Shown here piece after piece: positions 55,118 through 63,635 of a DNA stretch of 64,000 bases. The DNA lies in NCBI RefSeq assembly GCF_029623395.1, contig NZ_JAPYKK010000014.1, positions 29,098 to 93,097 on the forward strand. Reading direction: 5' to 3'. The position numbers and the translations under genes were made by a program. The notes beneath the pieces are model-generated. The model searched no databases, was not told the DNA's origin, and saw only the letters and a program-made list of their open reading frames with translations. The number at the start of each line of letters is the position of its first letter. Within the stretch, counting starts at the first letter, position 1. The DNA comes from Sphingomonas echinoides. GTDB taxonomy: Bacteria; Pseudomonadota; Alphaproteobacteria; Sphingomonadales; Sphingomonadaceae.

Positions 55118-56016
55118 TGGCAACCTACCTACCGACGTTGAAACAGTTGCAATATCTCGTGGCGCTACAGGACCACGGCCATTTCGGGCGTGCCGCCGAA
55201 TCGTGTTTCGTCACCCAATCGACACTCTCGGCGGGGCTGCGCGAGCTCGAAACGCTGATCGGCGTGACCTTGGTCGAGCGCACCCGTCGAGTCGTCCGCT
55301 TCACCCCGCTCGGCGAGCGAATTGCGGAGAAAGCGCGGCGCGTGCTGCGCGAGGCGGACGAACTCGGCGACATGGCGCGTGCGGCGGGCCGGCCGCTGTC
55401 GGGCGAGATGCGGATGAGCGTCATCCCGACGATCGCGCCGTTCATGCTGCCACGCATCCTGCCGCGGCTGCGACGCGACTATCCCGACCTCAAGCTGTTC
55501 CTGCGCGAAGAACCGAGCGGCGCCGCGTGCGAGGGCCTGCATCACGGTCGCGCCGATTGCGTCTTGCTCGCCCTGCCGTTCGCGTGCGGCGAAGTGGATT
55601 CGGAAGTCCTGTTCGAGGACCGGCTGTTCGTGGCGGGCGCGCCCGACGAAATGGGCGATGCCACGCTCGCCATGCCCGCGGGTGAAATCGACGAGACCCG
55701 GATGCTGCTGCTCGAGGACGGCCATTGCCTCAAGGACCACGCGCTGTCGGCGTGCGCGCGTCCGGAATTGCGCGCGGAAGCGACGATGCTGGGGACCTCG
55801 CTCCACACCATCGTCCAGATGATCGACAACGGATTGGGGCTGACGATGCTCCCCGAAATGGCGCTCAAGGCCGGCATCCTCGACCACACCGGCCTGGTCG
55901 CACGACCGCTCGACGCGAGCAGCCCATCGCGCAAGATCGCGCTCGTCTGGCGGCGCGGTTCGCCGCGCGAGAAGGACTTCCAGCTGCTCGCCACCGCCCT
56001 CGCCGAGGCGGCCTGA
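55117..56016 (+). CDS. oxyR: Hydrogen peroxide-responsive LysR regulator OxyR
   Basis: A 299-residue LysR regulator. The N-terminal HTH covers about residues 8-60 (QLQYLVALQDHGHFGRAAES). The redox pair Cys204 and Cys213 in EDGHCLKDHALSAC has the 9-residue spacing of E. coli OxyR (199/208), and TIAPFMLPRILP is conserved. Oxidation to the disulfide should activate ahpC-ahpD. It starts with GTG at 55117 within the operator. Confidence 0.95.
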   Translation: MATYLPTLKQLQYLVALQDHGHFGRAAESCFVTQSTLSAGLRELETLIGVTLVERTRRVVRFTPLGERIAEKARRVLREADELGDMARAAGRPLSGEMRMSVIPTIAPFMLPRILPRLRRDYPDLKLFLREEPSGAACEGLHHGRADCVLLALPFACGEVDSEVLFEDRLFVAGAPDEMGDATLAMPAGEIDETRMLLLEDGHCLKDHALSACARPELRAEATMLGTSLHTIVQMIDNGLGLTMLPEMALKAGILDHTGLVARPLDASSPSRKIALVWRRGSPREKDFQLLATALAEAA

Positions 56017-56092
56017 CGAAACCATTTCGTTGCTCAACCGTATTTATGCCGCGCAGCCCGAACGGGTCGCGACAATTTTACCGGAGAGCCTC

Positions 56093-56776
56093 ATGACCCT
56101 CAAGACCACTTTGTACGCCACTGCGATGGCCAGCGTCCTTTCGATCGGCGTAGCCGCAACCGCGCAGACCGCAACGCCCCCAGGCGCCCCGACCGCAGCC
56201 GCGCCCGCAATGCAGGCGGCTCCCGCACAGGGTACGCCGATGCAGGCTGCACCGGCTGCCGGCACCCCCGCTGCGCCCGCCGCCACGACCAACCCGACGG
56301 TCGGCGGCGCCGCAATGGATGCCGCCAAGACGGTCGTCGACAACGCAGCCGCCGCGCCGAACCTCAGCACGCTGGTAAGCGCCGTCAAGGCAGCGGGTCT
56401 TGCAACCACGCTGGCGGGCCCAGGTCCGTTCACCGTGTTCGCCCCGACCAACGATGCATTCACGCGCCTCGCGCCGGGCACCGTCGACACGCTGATGAAG
56501 CCCGCCAACAAGGCGACGCTGGTCAAGGTCCTGACGTATCACGTCGTTCCGGGCACGATCACGCTCGCGGACTTGCAGCAGAAGGCGACCGCAGGCGGCG
56601 GCAAGGTCGTGCTGACCACCGTCGAGGGTGAGCCGCTGACGGTCGAGATCGCAAATGGTGCAGTCCAGCTGACCGACGTCAACGGCAACAAGAGCTATGT
56701 CGAGACGCCCGACGTCCGCCAGTCGAACGGCGTCGTCCATGTCGTCAACGGCGTGGTCCTGCCGAAGCTGAACTAA
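56093..56776 (+). CDS. Exported fasciclin (FAS1) domain protein
   Basis: A 227-residue secreted protein: signal peptide 1-25, an Ala/Pro/Met-rich linker to about residue 90, then one FAS1 domain. H1 and H2 motifs are GPFTVFAPTNDAF and NGVVHVVNGVVLP; LTYHVVPGTI lies between. FAS1 proteins mediate adhesion or matrix contact. GGAG precedes the ATG at 56093. The stop overlaps moaE by 4 bases in convergent orientation. Confidence 0.9.
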   Translation: MTLKTTLYATAMASVLSIGVAATAQTATPPGAPTAAAPAMQAAPAQGTPMQAAPAAGTPAAPAATTNPTVGGAAMDAAKTVVDNAAAAPNLSTLVSAVKAAGLATTLAGPGPFTVFAPTNDAFTRLAPGTVDTLMKPANKATLVKVLTYHVVPGTITLADLQQKATAGGGKVVLTTVEGEPLTVEIANGAVQLTDVNGNKSYVETPDVRQSNGVVHVVNGVVLPKLN

Positions 56777-57213
56777 GCCTTCCACCGCGCGGCGGCGACA
56801 TCGTCGCTGTCGCGCGGTTCTACCCAGCTGGTCTCGCCGCCGCGCGTTTCCTTCTTCCAGAAGGGCGCCTCGGTCTTCAGGCGATCGATCAGGAACGCGC
56901 AGGCCTCTAACGCCGCACCACGGTGCCTCGCCGCCGTTCCCACGAACACCACGATCTCCCCCGGGTGCATGTCCCCCACCCGGTGCGTAATGCGCGCGCC
57001 GATCAGGTCCCAGCGGGCGATCGCCGTATCCGCAAGCGCGCGCAAGGCCGCCTCGGTCGCGCCGGGGTAATGTTCGAGCGACAAGATCGCCACGCCGTCG
57101 TCGCTGCGGACCAGACCGACGAACGTCGCAATGCCCCCCGCCCCGCTTGCCGAGATCGCGGCGAACTCGGTCCCCGCGTCGATCGTCGCTTCGCTGACCG
57201 TGACCGTCATCAT
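56773..57213 (-). CDS. moaE: Molybdopterin synthase catalytic subunit
   Basis: A 146-residue MoaE. LSLEHYPGATEAALRALAD, HRVGDMHPGEIVVFVG and the catalytic Lys region FWKKETRGG are signatures. It inserts two sulfurs into precursor Z, supplied by MoaD thiocarboxylate, to form molybdopterin. Its ATG overlaps the moaD stop (ATGA), so the two subunits are made together. Confidence 0.95.
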   Translation of the reverse strand: MMTVTVSEATIDAGTEFAAISASGAGGIATFVGLVRSDDGVAILSLEHYPGATEAALRALADTAIARWDLIGARITHRVGDMHPGEIVVFVGTAARHRGAALEACAFLIDRLKTEAPFWKKETRGGETSWVEPRDSDDVAAARWKA

Positions 57214-57467
57214 CCGCCCGTCACGGGAGGGAAGATCGCGACTTCCCGCGGCGACCCCAGCGGCGCGTCGAGCGCGACGAACACCTGGTCCACCGCGGCG
57301 CGCAGCCGGTTCCGGTCGACGAACGCGGCGGCATGATCCGTGCTGCCCGCCGCCAGCCAGTCAATCAGCGCGGCGACCGTCGTCACCTCGGACGGGGGCG
57401 AGACGGTTTCGCTCGCCTTGCCGATCCGTTCGCGCACCCACGCAAAATACAACATCTCGATCGTCAC
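57210..57467 (-). CDS. moaD: Molybdopterin synthase sulfur carrier subunit
   Basis: An 85-residue ubiquitin-like protein ending in the functional Gly-Gly (PPVTGG). IEMLYFAWVRERIG opens the beta-grasp fold. After adenylation and sulfur transfer the C-terminal glycine thiocarboxylate donates sulfur in MoaE. GTG at 57467 is taken as the start; the internal ATG before LYFAW is an alternative 4 codons later. It lies 3 bases after pgsA. Confidence 0.92.
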   Translation of the reverse strand: MTIEMLYFAWVRERIGKASETVSPPSEVTTVAALIDWLAAGSTDHAAAFVDRNRLRAAVDQVFVALDAPLGSPREVAIFPPVTGG

Positions 57468-57470
57468 AAG

Positions 57471-58037
57471 TCAGTCCATATGCTTCAGGCCGACGCGCAG
57501 GTAATCCCAGCCCGTCACCAGCGTGAGCGCCGCAGCGCCCCATAACGTGATCAGCCCGACCTGATCGACCCACGGATAGGCGGTGAGCGCCCCCCCGAGG
57601 ATGAGCGCCCCGAGCGACACGAGTTGCAGCGTCGTCTTCCACTTGGCGAGTTTCGAGACGGGCACGGAGACCTGCAACTGCGCCAGGAATTCGCGCAGGC
57701 CCGACACCGCAATCTCGCGCAGCAGGATCACCAGCGCCGCGATCTGGTGGATTCCGGGGATGATCGCGGGCTCCGGCCCGCGCGTCCCGACCAGCAGCAG
57801 GATGACCGCCGCCACCATGATCTTGTCCGCGATCGGATCGAGAAACACGCCCAGCTTCGAGACGGTGCCCTGCGTCCGCGCGAGATAGCCGTCGAAATAG
57901 TCGGTAATCCCCATCAGGCAGTACAGCACGAAACCGGCCGCATAGCCGTCCAACCAGTCCGGCCACCACAGGAACCACGCGAGCAAGGGGATCGCGACGA
58001 TACGCGACAGGGTGAGGAGGTTGGGAAGAGTCAACAC
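57471..58037 (-). CDS. pgsA: CDP-diacylglycerol--glycerol-3-phosphate 3-phosphatidyltransferase
   Basis: A 188-residue CDP-alcohol phosphatidyltransferase with about five membrane segments. The catalytic motif DG-x2-AR-x8-G-x3-D-x3-D is complete from Asp46/Asp49 to Asp67 and Asp71. It makes phosphatidylglycerol phosphate, the entry to PG and cardiolipin. The start is GTG at 58037. It heads a pgsA-moaD-moaE run. Confidence 0.93.
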   Translation of the reverse strand: MLTLPNLLTLSRIVAIPLLAWFLWWPDWLDGYAAGFVLYCLMGITDYFDGYLARTQGTVSKLGVFLDPIADKIMVAAVILLLVGTRGPEPAIIPGIHQIAALVILLREIAVSGLREFLAQLQVSVPVSKLAKWKTTLQLVSLGALILGGALTAYPWVDQVGLITLWGAAALTLVTGWDYLRVGLKHMD

Positions 58038-58189
58038 ACCCCTGCTCTACCCTTGCCACGCGCCGGACGAAACCCCGTGCGGGTAAATCGTGTCGGCCAA
58101 AGGGTTTGGAGATTGGCGGGTTGCCGCTTGGCGGGCGGGTGGGCTATGGACACGGCTTATTTCCGCCACATCGAGGCCACGATCCCATC

Positions 58190-59479
58190 ATGCACAACGC
58201 GCTCGGCTTGCTGAAGGAGCGCCGTTTTCTCCCGTTGTTCGTCACCCAGTTCCTCGGCGCGCTCAACGACAATCTGTTCAAGACGGTGATGGTGCAGTTC
58301 GCGATCTACAAGATCTTCGCGGACCCCAAGCTGGAACAGAATTTTACGGCATTGGCGACAGCCCTCGGTATCCTTCCGTTCTTCCTGTTCTCCGCGCTTG
58401 CCGGACAGCTGGCGGATACGAACGACAAGGCCAAGATCATCCGCATCGTGAAGACGGCGGAGATCCTGATCATGATCATTGGCGCCGGTGGGCTGATGCT
58501 CGCCTGGACCGGCTATTCGACCGTCGGGCTGGTGCTGATGCTGTTCGCCACGCTGTGCCTCGGGGTCCATTCGGCGTTCTTCGGCCCGATCAAATACGCC
58601 ATCCTGCCGCAACATCTGCACGAGGATGAAGTCCTCGGCGGGACGGGTCTGGTCGAGTCGGCGACCTATATCGCGATCCTGCTCGGCACGATTCTCGGCG
58701 GGTTCATGGCGGTGCAGCATGCCGCGATTGCGGTGCTGACGGTTGCGATCGTGGGCTGGCTGGTGTCGTTCAAGGTCCCCCCGGCGGCGCGCGAGGGCAA
58801 GGAACTGGTCGTCAATTTCAACCCGTTCACGTCGTCGTGGCGGCTGATTTCGGGGACGATGCACATCCGTCGCCTGTTCCTCGCGATCTGCGCGATCAGC
58901 TTCTTCTGGACCATGGGGTCGATCCTGATCATCGTGTTCCTGCCGCTCGCCAAGAACGTGCTGACCGCGAACAACCACGTCTTCACTATGATGACCGCGT
59001 TGTTCTCGATCGGCGTCGCGATCGGATCGGTGCTGATCAACTCGCTGTTGAAGGGGCATACCTCCGCCAAATACGCGCCCGCGTCAGTCCTTGCGATGGG
59101 CGGGTTCGTCGTGGTGTTCTCGCTGCTGGTGCGCGGCTGGCCGGAGGCGCCGATCGGCACGCTCTACGATCTGGCGAGCTTCATCGCGATCCCGCGCGCG
59201 ATCGTGCTCGTGCTGGTGCTGATGGGGATCGCGATCACCGGCGGGATGTTCGTGGTGCCGCTCTACGCCTTCCTGACGACGACCGTGTCGAAGGACGAGA
59301 CCGCGCGCACGGTGGCGGCGAACAACGTCGTCAACGCGGGCGCAATGACGATCGGGGCCTTGGGCGTGCAGGGCCTGACCCTGGCGGGCGTGACGCCGGA
59401 CAACATGCTGCTGGTGGTCGCCGCCATGTGCCCGGTCTCGGCGTGGATCGCCTGGAAACTCCACGTCGCCTGCGACTGA
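58190..59479 (+). CDS. MFS transporter of the LplT/Aas N-terminal type
   Basis: A 429-residue, about 12-helix major facilitator. RRFLPLFVTQFLGALNDN near the start resembles LplT and the transporter half of acyl-ACP:lysophospholipid acyltransferase fusions, which flip lysophospholipids into the cytosol. The acyltransferase half is absent and no acyltransferase gene follows. Substrate is therefore only suggested. ATG at 58190 is the first Met matching family N-termini, without a strong ribosome site. Divergent from pgsA, another phospholipid gene. Confidence 0.85.
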   Translation: MHNALGLLKERRFLPLFVTQFLGALNDNLFKTVMVQFAIYKIFADPKLEQNFTALATALGILPFFLFSALAGQLADTNDKAKIIRIVKTAEILIMIIGAGGLMLAWTGYSTVGLVLMLFATLCLGVHSAFFGPIKYAILPQHLHEDEVLGGTGLVESATYIAILLGTILGGFMAVQHAAIAVLTVAIVGWLVSFKVPPAAREGKELVVNFNPFTSSWRLISGTMHIRRLFLAICAISFFWTMGSILIIVFLPLAKNVLTANNHVFTMMTALFSIGVAIGSVLINSLLKGHTSAKYAPASVLAMGGFVVVFSLLVRGWPEAPIGTLYDLASFIAIPRAIVLVLVLMGIAITGGMFVVPLYAFLTTTVSKDETARTVAANNVVNAGAMTIGALGVQGLTLAGVTPDNMLLVVAAMCPVSAWIAWKLHVACD

Positions 59480-59510
59480 TGGGTCGACGGCGCCGGGCGG
59501 CCGGCGTCGG

Positions 59511-59678
59511 TTAGAATATGAACGTATAGAAGCAGATGAAGAACGCGGAGAAGCTCATCACGAAGAGCTTCACGTCCTCCTCGTCGCGCGCGCGCGTACG
59601 GGCGATACGGCTGGCCTTCACCGCCTGGCGGAAGGGGTGGCGAGCGCCGGGCGAAGCGAGCGATAACGTGCGTTGCAT
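59511..59678 (-). CDS. Putative 55-residue C-terminally anchored protein
   Basis: From ATG 59678 this encodes 55 residues: a basic N-terminal half (QAVKASRIARTRARDEED) and a C-terminal aromatic membrane segment (MSFSAFFICFYTFIF). The sharp basic-to-hydrophobic pattern suggests a tail-anchored membrane protein. A TTG at 59717 would add 13 residues. No clear ribosome site is present, so the call is tentative. Function unknown. Confidence 0.5.
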   Translation of the reverse strand: MQRTLSLASPGARHPFRQAVKASRIARTRARDEEDVKLFVMSFSAFFICFYTFIF

Positions 59679-59815
59679 GCCGCATGGTAACGCTTTGTTT
59701 ACGATACTCGCCAGCAAGCGTTGCGGTTAACGCCTGTCCCGATCCGGGACGCCGCTTCCCCGCGATGCGTCGGCGCGGCGCCACTCCCCCAAAACTTTGC
59801 AATCGGTGCAGCTTG

Positions 59816-59832
59816 TTAACACCGCGTTGACC
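59816..59832 (+). promoter_or_regulatory. CtrA-like box upstream of MASE1-PAS-GGDEF gene
   Basis: TTAA-CACCGCG-TTGACC matches the CtrA consensus TTAA-N7-TTAAC with one mismatch. It ends 22 bases before the ATG at 59855, the same distance as the site at 14640-14656 before the other cyclase gene. Regulation by CtrA is inferred. Confidence 0.45.
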
Positions 59833-59854
59833 AGATTGCGTGTTAACCAGCATC

Positions 59855-61645
59855 ATGAGTATGTCGCGTAACCGTTCCGAGCATTTGGTGGCGTTCTGGC
59901 TGGGCGTCGTATTCCTGGTCGTCGCCGCGGCGTCCGTCAGTTTCGCCCGCTTCGATGGCGGCGTGGCCTATGTCTGGGGTGCCGCGGGGTTGTTGCTGGC
60001 GCGGCTGGTGACCTTGCCGGTGCGTCGCTGGCATCTGCCATTGCTGTGGTGCGGGCTCGCCTGTGTTCTCGAAGTCTGCCTGTTCGGGCTTGGCTGGCGC
60101 GCGGTCCCCGCGCTCGTGCCGGTCCTGCTGCTCGAACCCGTCCTTGCCGCGCTGCTGCTGCGCGCGGTGCTTGGCAAGGGACTTCATATCGCGACGGTGG
60201 AGGGCATGGCGTGGTTCATCGCCATCGCCGGGGTCATCGCGCCGCTGGTATCGGGCGTGTTCGCGGCAGAGGTCGTCGTGGTCTTTTCGAAAGCGCCCTA
60301 TTGGTCGAACCTGCTCCACTGGTTCGTCGCGCACGCGCTGGGCGCGGTGCTGATCACGCCGGCGGCGGTGGCCGTGGGCAATCCCGCCGGGATGGCGCGG
60401 ATCCGCGACTGGAAACGCCGCGACTTGCTCGCGAACATCGCGCTGCTCGTCGTCGTCGCGGCGACCGCGGCGTACGTCTTCTATCAGAAGACCGCGCCGA
60501 TCCTGTTCCTGCCGCTGCTCCCGATGGTCCTCGCAACGGTCCGCGGCGGCCGCATGGCGGCAATCACGAGCGTCTTCATCGTCGGCGTCATCGGCGCGGT
60601 CCTGACCGCGCACGGGCGTGGTCCGATCAACCTGATGAGTGGATCGACCGGCGAGAAGACGTTGCTGTTGCAGGGCTTCATCGCGTGCGCCGTGCTGCTC
60701 GTGCTGCCGGTCGCGTCGTTGCTGACGCAACGCCGGATCATCGCCGACCGCTGGCGCGAAAGTGAGGCGCGCTACCACACGATCGCCGACAGTCTCGGCG
60801 ATGCGATCATCGACATTTCCGCCGACGGGACGATCCGCTACGCCTCCTCCGCGATCGCCGCGATGACCGACCTCCCCTCCGACGCGGTGGTCGGCAGCAA
60901 CGCGCGGGATTTCGTTTGCAAGGATGACATGGCGGCGGTGGCCAAGGCGTATCATCAAGCGCTGGAGACGCCAGGCCGTGCGGTCATCGTGCAATATCGC
61001 GGTGCCCGCGATGATGACGACGGGCGGCGGTGGTTCGAGGCATCGATCCGCGCCGTCACCGCGCAGGGCGAATCGCTCGGCATCGTCGGGTCGATCCGCG
61101 ACATATCGGACCGCAAGAGCCTGGAACTGTCGCTCACGCGCGAAGCCAGGCTCGACCCGTTGACCGGCCTGGCGAACCGCCGCGCCTTCCTCGAACAGCT
61201 CGAGCAGCGCTGTGGTTCGATCACTTCCGGCCTGCCCAACCCGTGGACCGGCAGTCTTGCGATCCTCGATCTCGATTATTTCAAGCGGATCAACGATCGC
61301 TACGGCCATCCCGCCGGCGACGCGGTGCTTCAGGCGGTCGCGACCGAGGCGATGCGCTTCTGCCGCAGCCATGATCTGGTCGCGCGGATCGGGGGCGAGG
61401 AATTCTGCGTCATCTTCGGCGGCGCCACCATGGCCGATGCCGAAACCGCGGCGGACCGGCTGCGGCAGGCGATCCGCGCGCTGCGCATCCCGGTCGACGG
61501 CGGCCAGACGATCACCGTCACCGCGAGCATCGGCCTCGCCGAGATCGTTCCCGGCACCGCCGCAGCCGAGATCCTGAAACGCGCCGATACCGCGCTGTAC
61601 GAAGCCAAGCGCCAGGGCCGCGACCGGTTGCGGATCGCCGCCTGA
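59855..61645 (+). CDS. MASE1-PAS-GGDEF diguanylate cyclase
   Basis: A 596-residue sensor cyclase. A MASE1-like membrane domain with about eight helices spans about 10-300, a PAS/PAC domain 310-425 (ARYHTIADSLGDAIIDIS), and the GGDEF domain about 430-596. The active-site variant GGEEF is at 513-517 (active in known cyclases), and RSHD at 504-507 is the inhibitory c-di-GMP site. ATG 59855 is chosen; a GTG lies five codons upstream. It makes c-di-GMP in response to an unknown signal. Confidence 0.92.
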   Translation: MSMSRNRSEHLVAFWLGVVFLVVAAASVSFARFDGGVAYVWGAAGLLLARLVTLPVRRWHLPLLWCGLACVLEVCLFGLGWRAVPALVPVLLLEPVLAALLLRAVLGKGLHIATVEGMAWFIAIAGVIAPLVSGVFAAEVVVVFSKAPYWSNLLHWFVAHALGAVLITPAAVAVGNPAGMARIRDWKRRDLLANIALLVVVAATAAYVFYQKTAPILFLPLLPMVLATVRGGRMAAITSVFIVGVIGAVLTAHGRGPINLMSGSTGEKTLLLQGFIACAVLLVLPVASLLTQRRIIADRWRESEARYHTIADSLGDAIIDISADGTIRYASSAIAAMTDLPSDAVVGSNARDFVCKDDMAAVAKAYHQALETPGRAVIVQYRGARDDDDGRRWFEASIRAVTAQGESLGIVGSIRDISDRKSLELSLTREARLDPLTGLANRRAFLEQLEQRCGSITSGLPNPWTGSLAILDLDYFKRINDRYGHPAGDAVLQAVATEAMRFCRSHDLVARIGGEEFCVIFGGATMADAETAADRLRQAIRALRIPVDGGQTITVTASIGLAEIVPGTAAAEILKRADTALYEAKRQGRDRLRIAA

Positions 61646-61685
61646 CCGGGTTGGCGGCGGGGGAAAGCTCGCCTAAGCATCGGAA

Positions 61686-63377
61686 ATGACCAGCCCCGCT
61701 CCCCGTATTCGCCCGCTCCCCTTCGGCCGTCGCATCGCGCTGCTCGCGGTCTCCGCGGCCATGCCGCTCGCCCCCGCCGTCGCGCAAATGAAGACCGACC
61801 CCGCGCGGATCGAACAAAGCGTGCGCACGCTCGCGTCCGATACGTTCGAGGGCCGCGCCCCGGGCACCCGTGGCGAGGATCGGACGCTCGGCTATCTGAT
61901 CGCACGCTTCCAGGCGCTCGGGCTCGAACCCGCCGGAACCGATGGCGGCTGGGTCCAGAAGGTCCCGCTGATCCACACCCGGCTCGGCACGCCGCGGACG
62001 ATGCAGTTCGATACGGCGAAGGGTGCGCTCCCCGCCGAACAATCGAAGGACGTCTACGTCTCGACCATCCGCCCCGACGATGCCGCGAAAATCGCCGCCG
62101 CGCCGCTCGTCTTCGTCGGCTACGGCGTGACCGCGCCCGAGCGGAAGTGGGACGACTTCAAGGGCACCGACCTGAAGGGCAAGGTCGCCGTCTTCCTCGT
62201 CAACGATCCCGATTTCTCCGCCGCCAAGGGCGAGCCGGTCGCGGGCACGTTCGGTGGCCGGACGATGACCTATTACGGTCGCTGGACCTACAAGTTCGAG
62301 GAAGCCGCCCGCCAGGGCGCGATCGGCGCGCTGATCGTCCACGATACGCCCGGCGCGGGGTACGGCTGGAACGTCGTGGTCAGCAGCGGCGGCGAGAATT
62401 ACGACATCGTGCGCGATCCCTCCAAACTGACCAGCCTCGCGCTGCAAGGCTGGATCGCGGGCGACACCGCCGCGCGCGTCTTCGCGGCGGGCGGGCTCGA
62501 TCTCGCAAAGATGCGCGTCGAGGCACGCAAGGCGAGCTTCCGTCCGGTGCCGCTGAAGGGCGTCACCTTCACCGCTGACGTGCCGGTCAGCCACGAGCAG
62601 GTCGACAGCTACAACATCCTCGCGCGCATCCCCGGCACCGAGCGGCCCGACGAGGCGGTGATGTTCGGCGCGCACTGGGACGCGTATGGCGCGGGCAAGC
62701 CCGATGCGCAGGGGCGGATCTACCGCGCGGGCGCGAATGACGATGCGCTTGGAATCGCCGGCCTGTTCGAGATCGCGCGCAACATGAAGGCCGCGCCGCC
62801 GCCCAAGCGCAGCGTCGTCTTCGCCGCCTGGACCGCGGAGGAGCGCGGGCTGCTCGGATCCGAATATTACGCGACGCATCCCACGATCCCGATGGCGAAG
62901 ACCGTCGCCAACCTGACGATCGACATCCTGCAAACCGCAGGCGCCGCGAACGACGTCGTGCTGGTCGGCGCGGGCCAGAACACCCTCGAGGACGACATGG
63001 CGCGCGTCGCGAAGACGCAGGGGCGCCGCGTGACGCCCGAGGGGCTCCCCGAACGCGGGTTGTTCTACCGCGCGGATCACTTCTCCTTCGCCAAGCAGGG
63101 CGTTCCGACGCTGCTGCTGATGGGGATCGCGGGCGCGTCCGACATCAAGCAGGGCGGAGTCGCGGCCGGACAGGCGTGGATCGATGCCTATACCGGCAAA
63201 TGCTATCACCAGGCGTGCGATGCGTGGAGCGACGACTGGAAGCTGAACGGTGCGGTGCAGGACATCGACCTGATCGGCACGATCGGTACGCAGCTCGCCA
63301 ATGCGACCGTCTGGCCGACGTGGAAGGCCGGCTCCGAGTTCAAGGCAATCCGCGACAAGACCCGCCCGACGCGCTGA
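61686..63377 (+). CDS. Exported M28 family zinc peptidase
   Basis: A 563-residue secreted metallopeptidase with a signal peptide (about 1-33, ending PAVAQ), a PA domain insert (about 150-270) and the M28 core. Zinc ligands are seen in GAHWDAYG, AGANDDALG, WTAEERGLLGSEY and YRADHFSF near the end. Such enzymes are aminopeptidases that release N-terminal residues in the periplasm or outside the cell. It lies 40 bases after the cyclase gene. Confidence 0.92.
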   Translation: MTSPAPRIRPLPFGRRIALLAVSAAMPLAPAVAQMKTDPARIEQSVRTLASDTFEGRAPGTRGEDRTLGYLIARFQALGLEPAGTDGGWVQKVPLIHTRLGTPRTMQFDTAKGALPAEQSKDVYVSTIRPDDAAKIAAAPLVFVGYGVTAPERKWDDFKGTDLKGKVAVFLVNDPDFSAAKGEPVAGTFGGRTMTYYGRWTYKFEEAARQGAIGALIVHDTPGAGYGWNVVVSSGGENYDIVRDPSKLTSLALQGWIAGDTAARVFAAGGLDLAKMRVEARKASFRPVPLKGVTFTADVPVSHEQVDSYNILARIPGTERPDEAVMFGAHWDAYGAGKPDAQGRIYRAGANDDALGIAGLFEIARNMKAAPPPKRSVVFAAWTAEERGLLGSEYYATHPTIPMAKTVANLTIDILQTAGAANDVVLVGAGQNTLEDDMARVAKTQGRRVTPEGLPERGLFYRADHFSFAKQGVPTLLLMGIAGASDIKQGGVAAGQAWIDAYTGKCYHQACDAWSDDWKLNGAVQDIDLIGTIGTQLANATVWPTWKAGSEFKAIRDKTRPTR

Positions 63378-63415
63378 CCGGCGCGTCCGGGTTTTCACCC
63401 CGCACCCCAAAAGCT

Positions 63416-63510
63416 GCCGTCATGCTGAACGTGTTTCAGCATCCACCGCGCAGCGGGCTCAGTCCGGATTTGTGGAGGGCTGGATCCTGAAACAAGTTCA
63501 GGATGACGGG
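63416..63510. repeat. Inverted repeat, ATGCTGAAC/TTTCAG family
   Basis: Arms 63416-63445 (TCATGCTGAACGTGTTTCAG) and 63481-63510 (TGAAACAAGTTCAGGATGAC) are reverse complements at 26 of 30 positions. Each arm also has its own small palindrome (GCTGAAC-GTG-TTTCAGC). It lies in the 258-base gap after the peptidase gene, which holds no other feature I recognise. Confidence 0.82.
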
Positions 63511-63635
63511 CGGTTGGGCAGAACGCTCGCGAAACGGCGTCTCATCGTCCCGCGCGCATCGCACCCGGAACGCCCCGCCCTCTGCAAGCATTAGGGACCC
63601 GACGTCGCTTTTCCAGCGAACCGAAGGATCCTGAT

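Noticed and set aside
59843..59848. Additional TTAACC word as a second CtrA site
   Set aside because: No TTAA-like half site lies 7 bases on either side, so it does not form a CtrA box.
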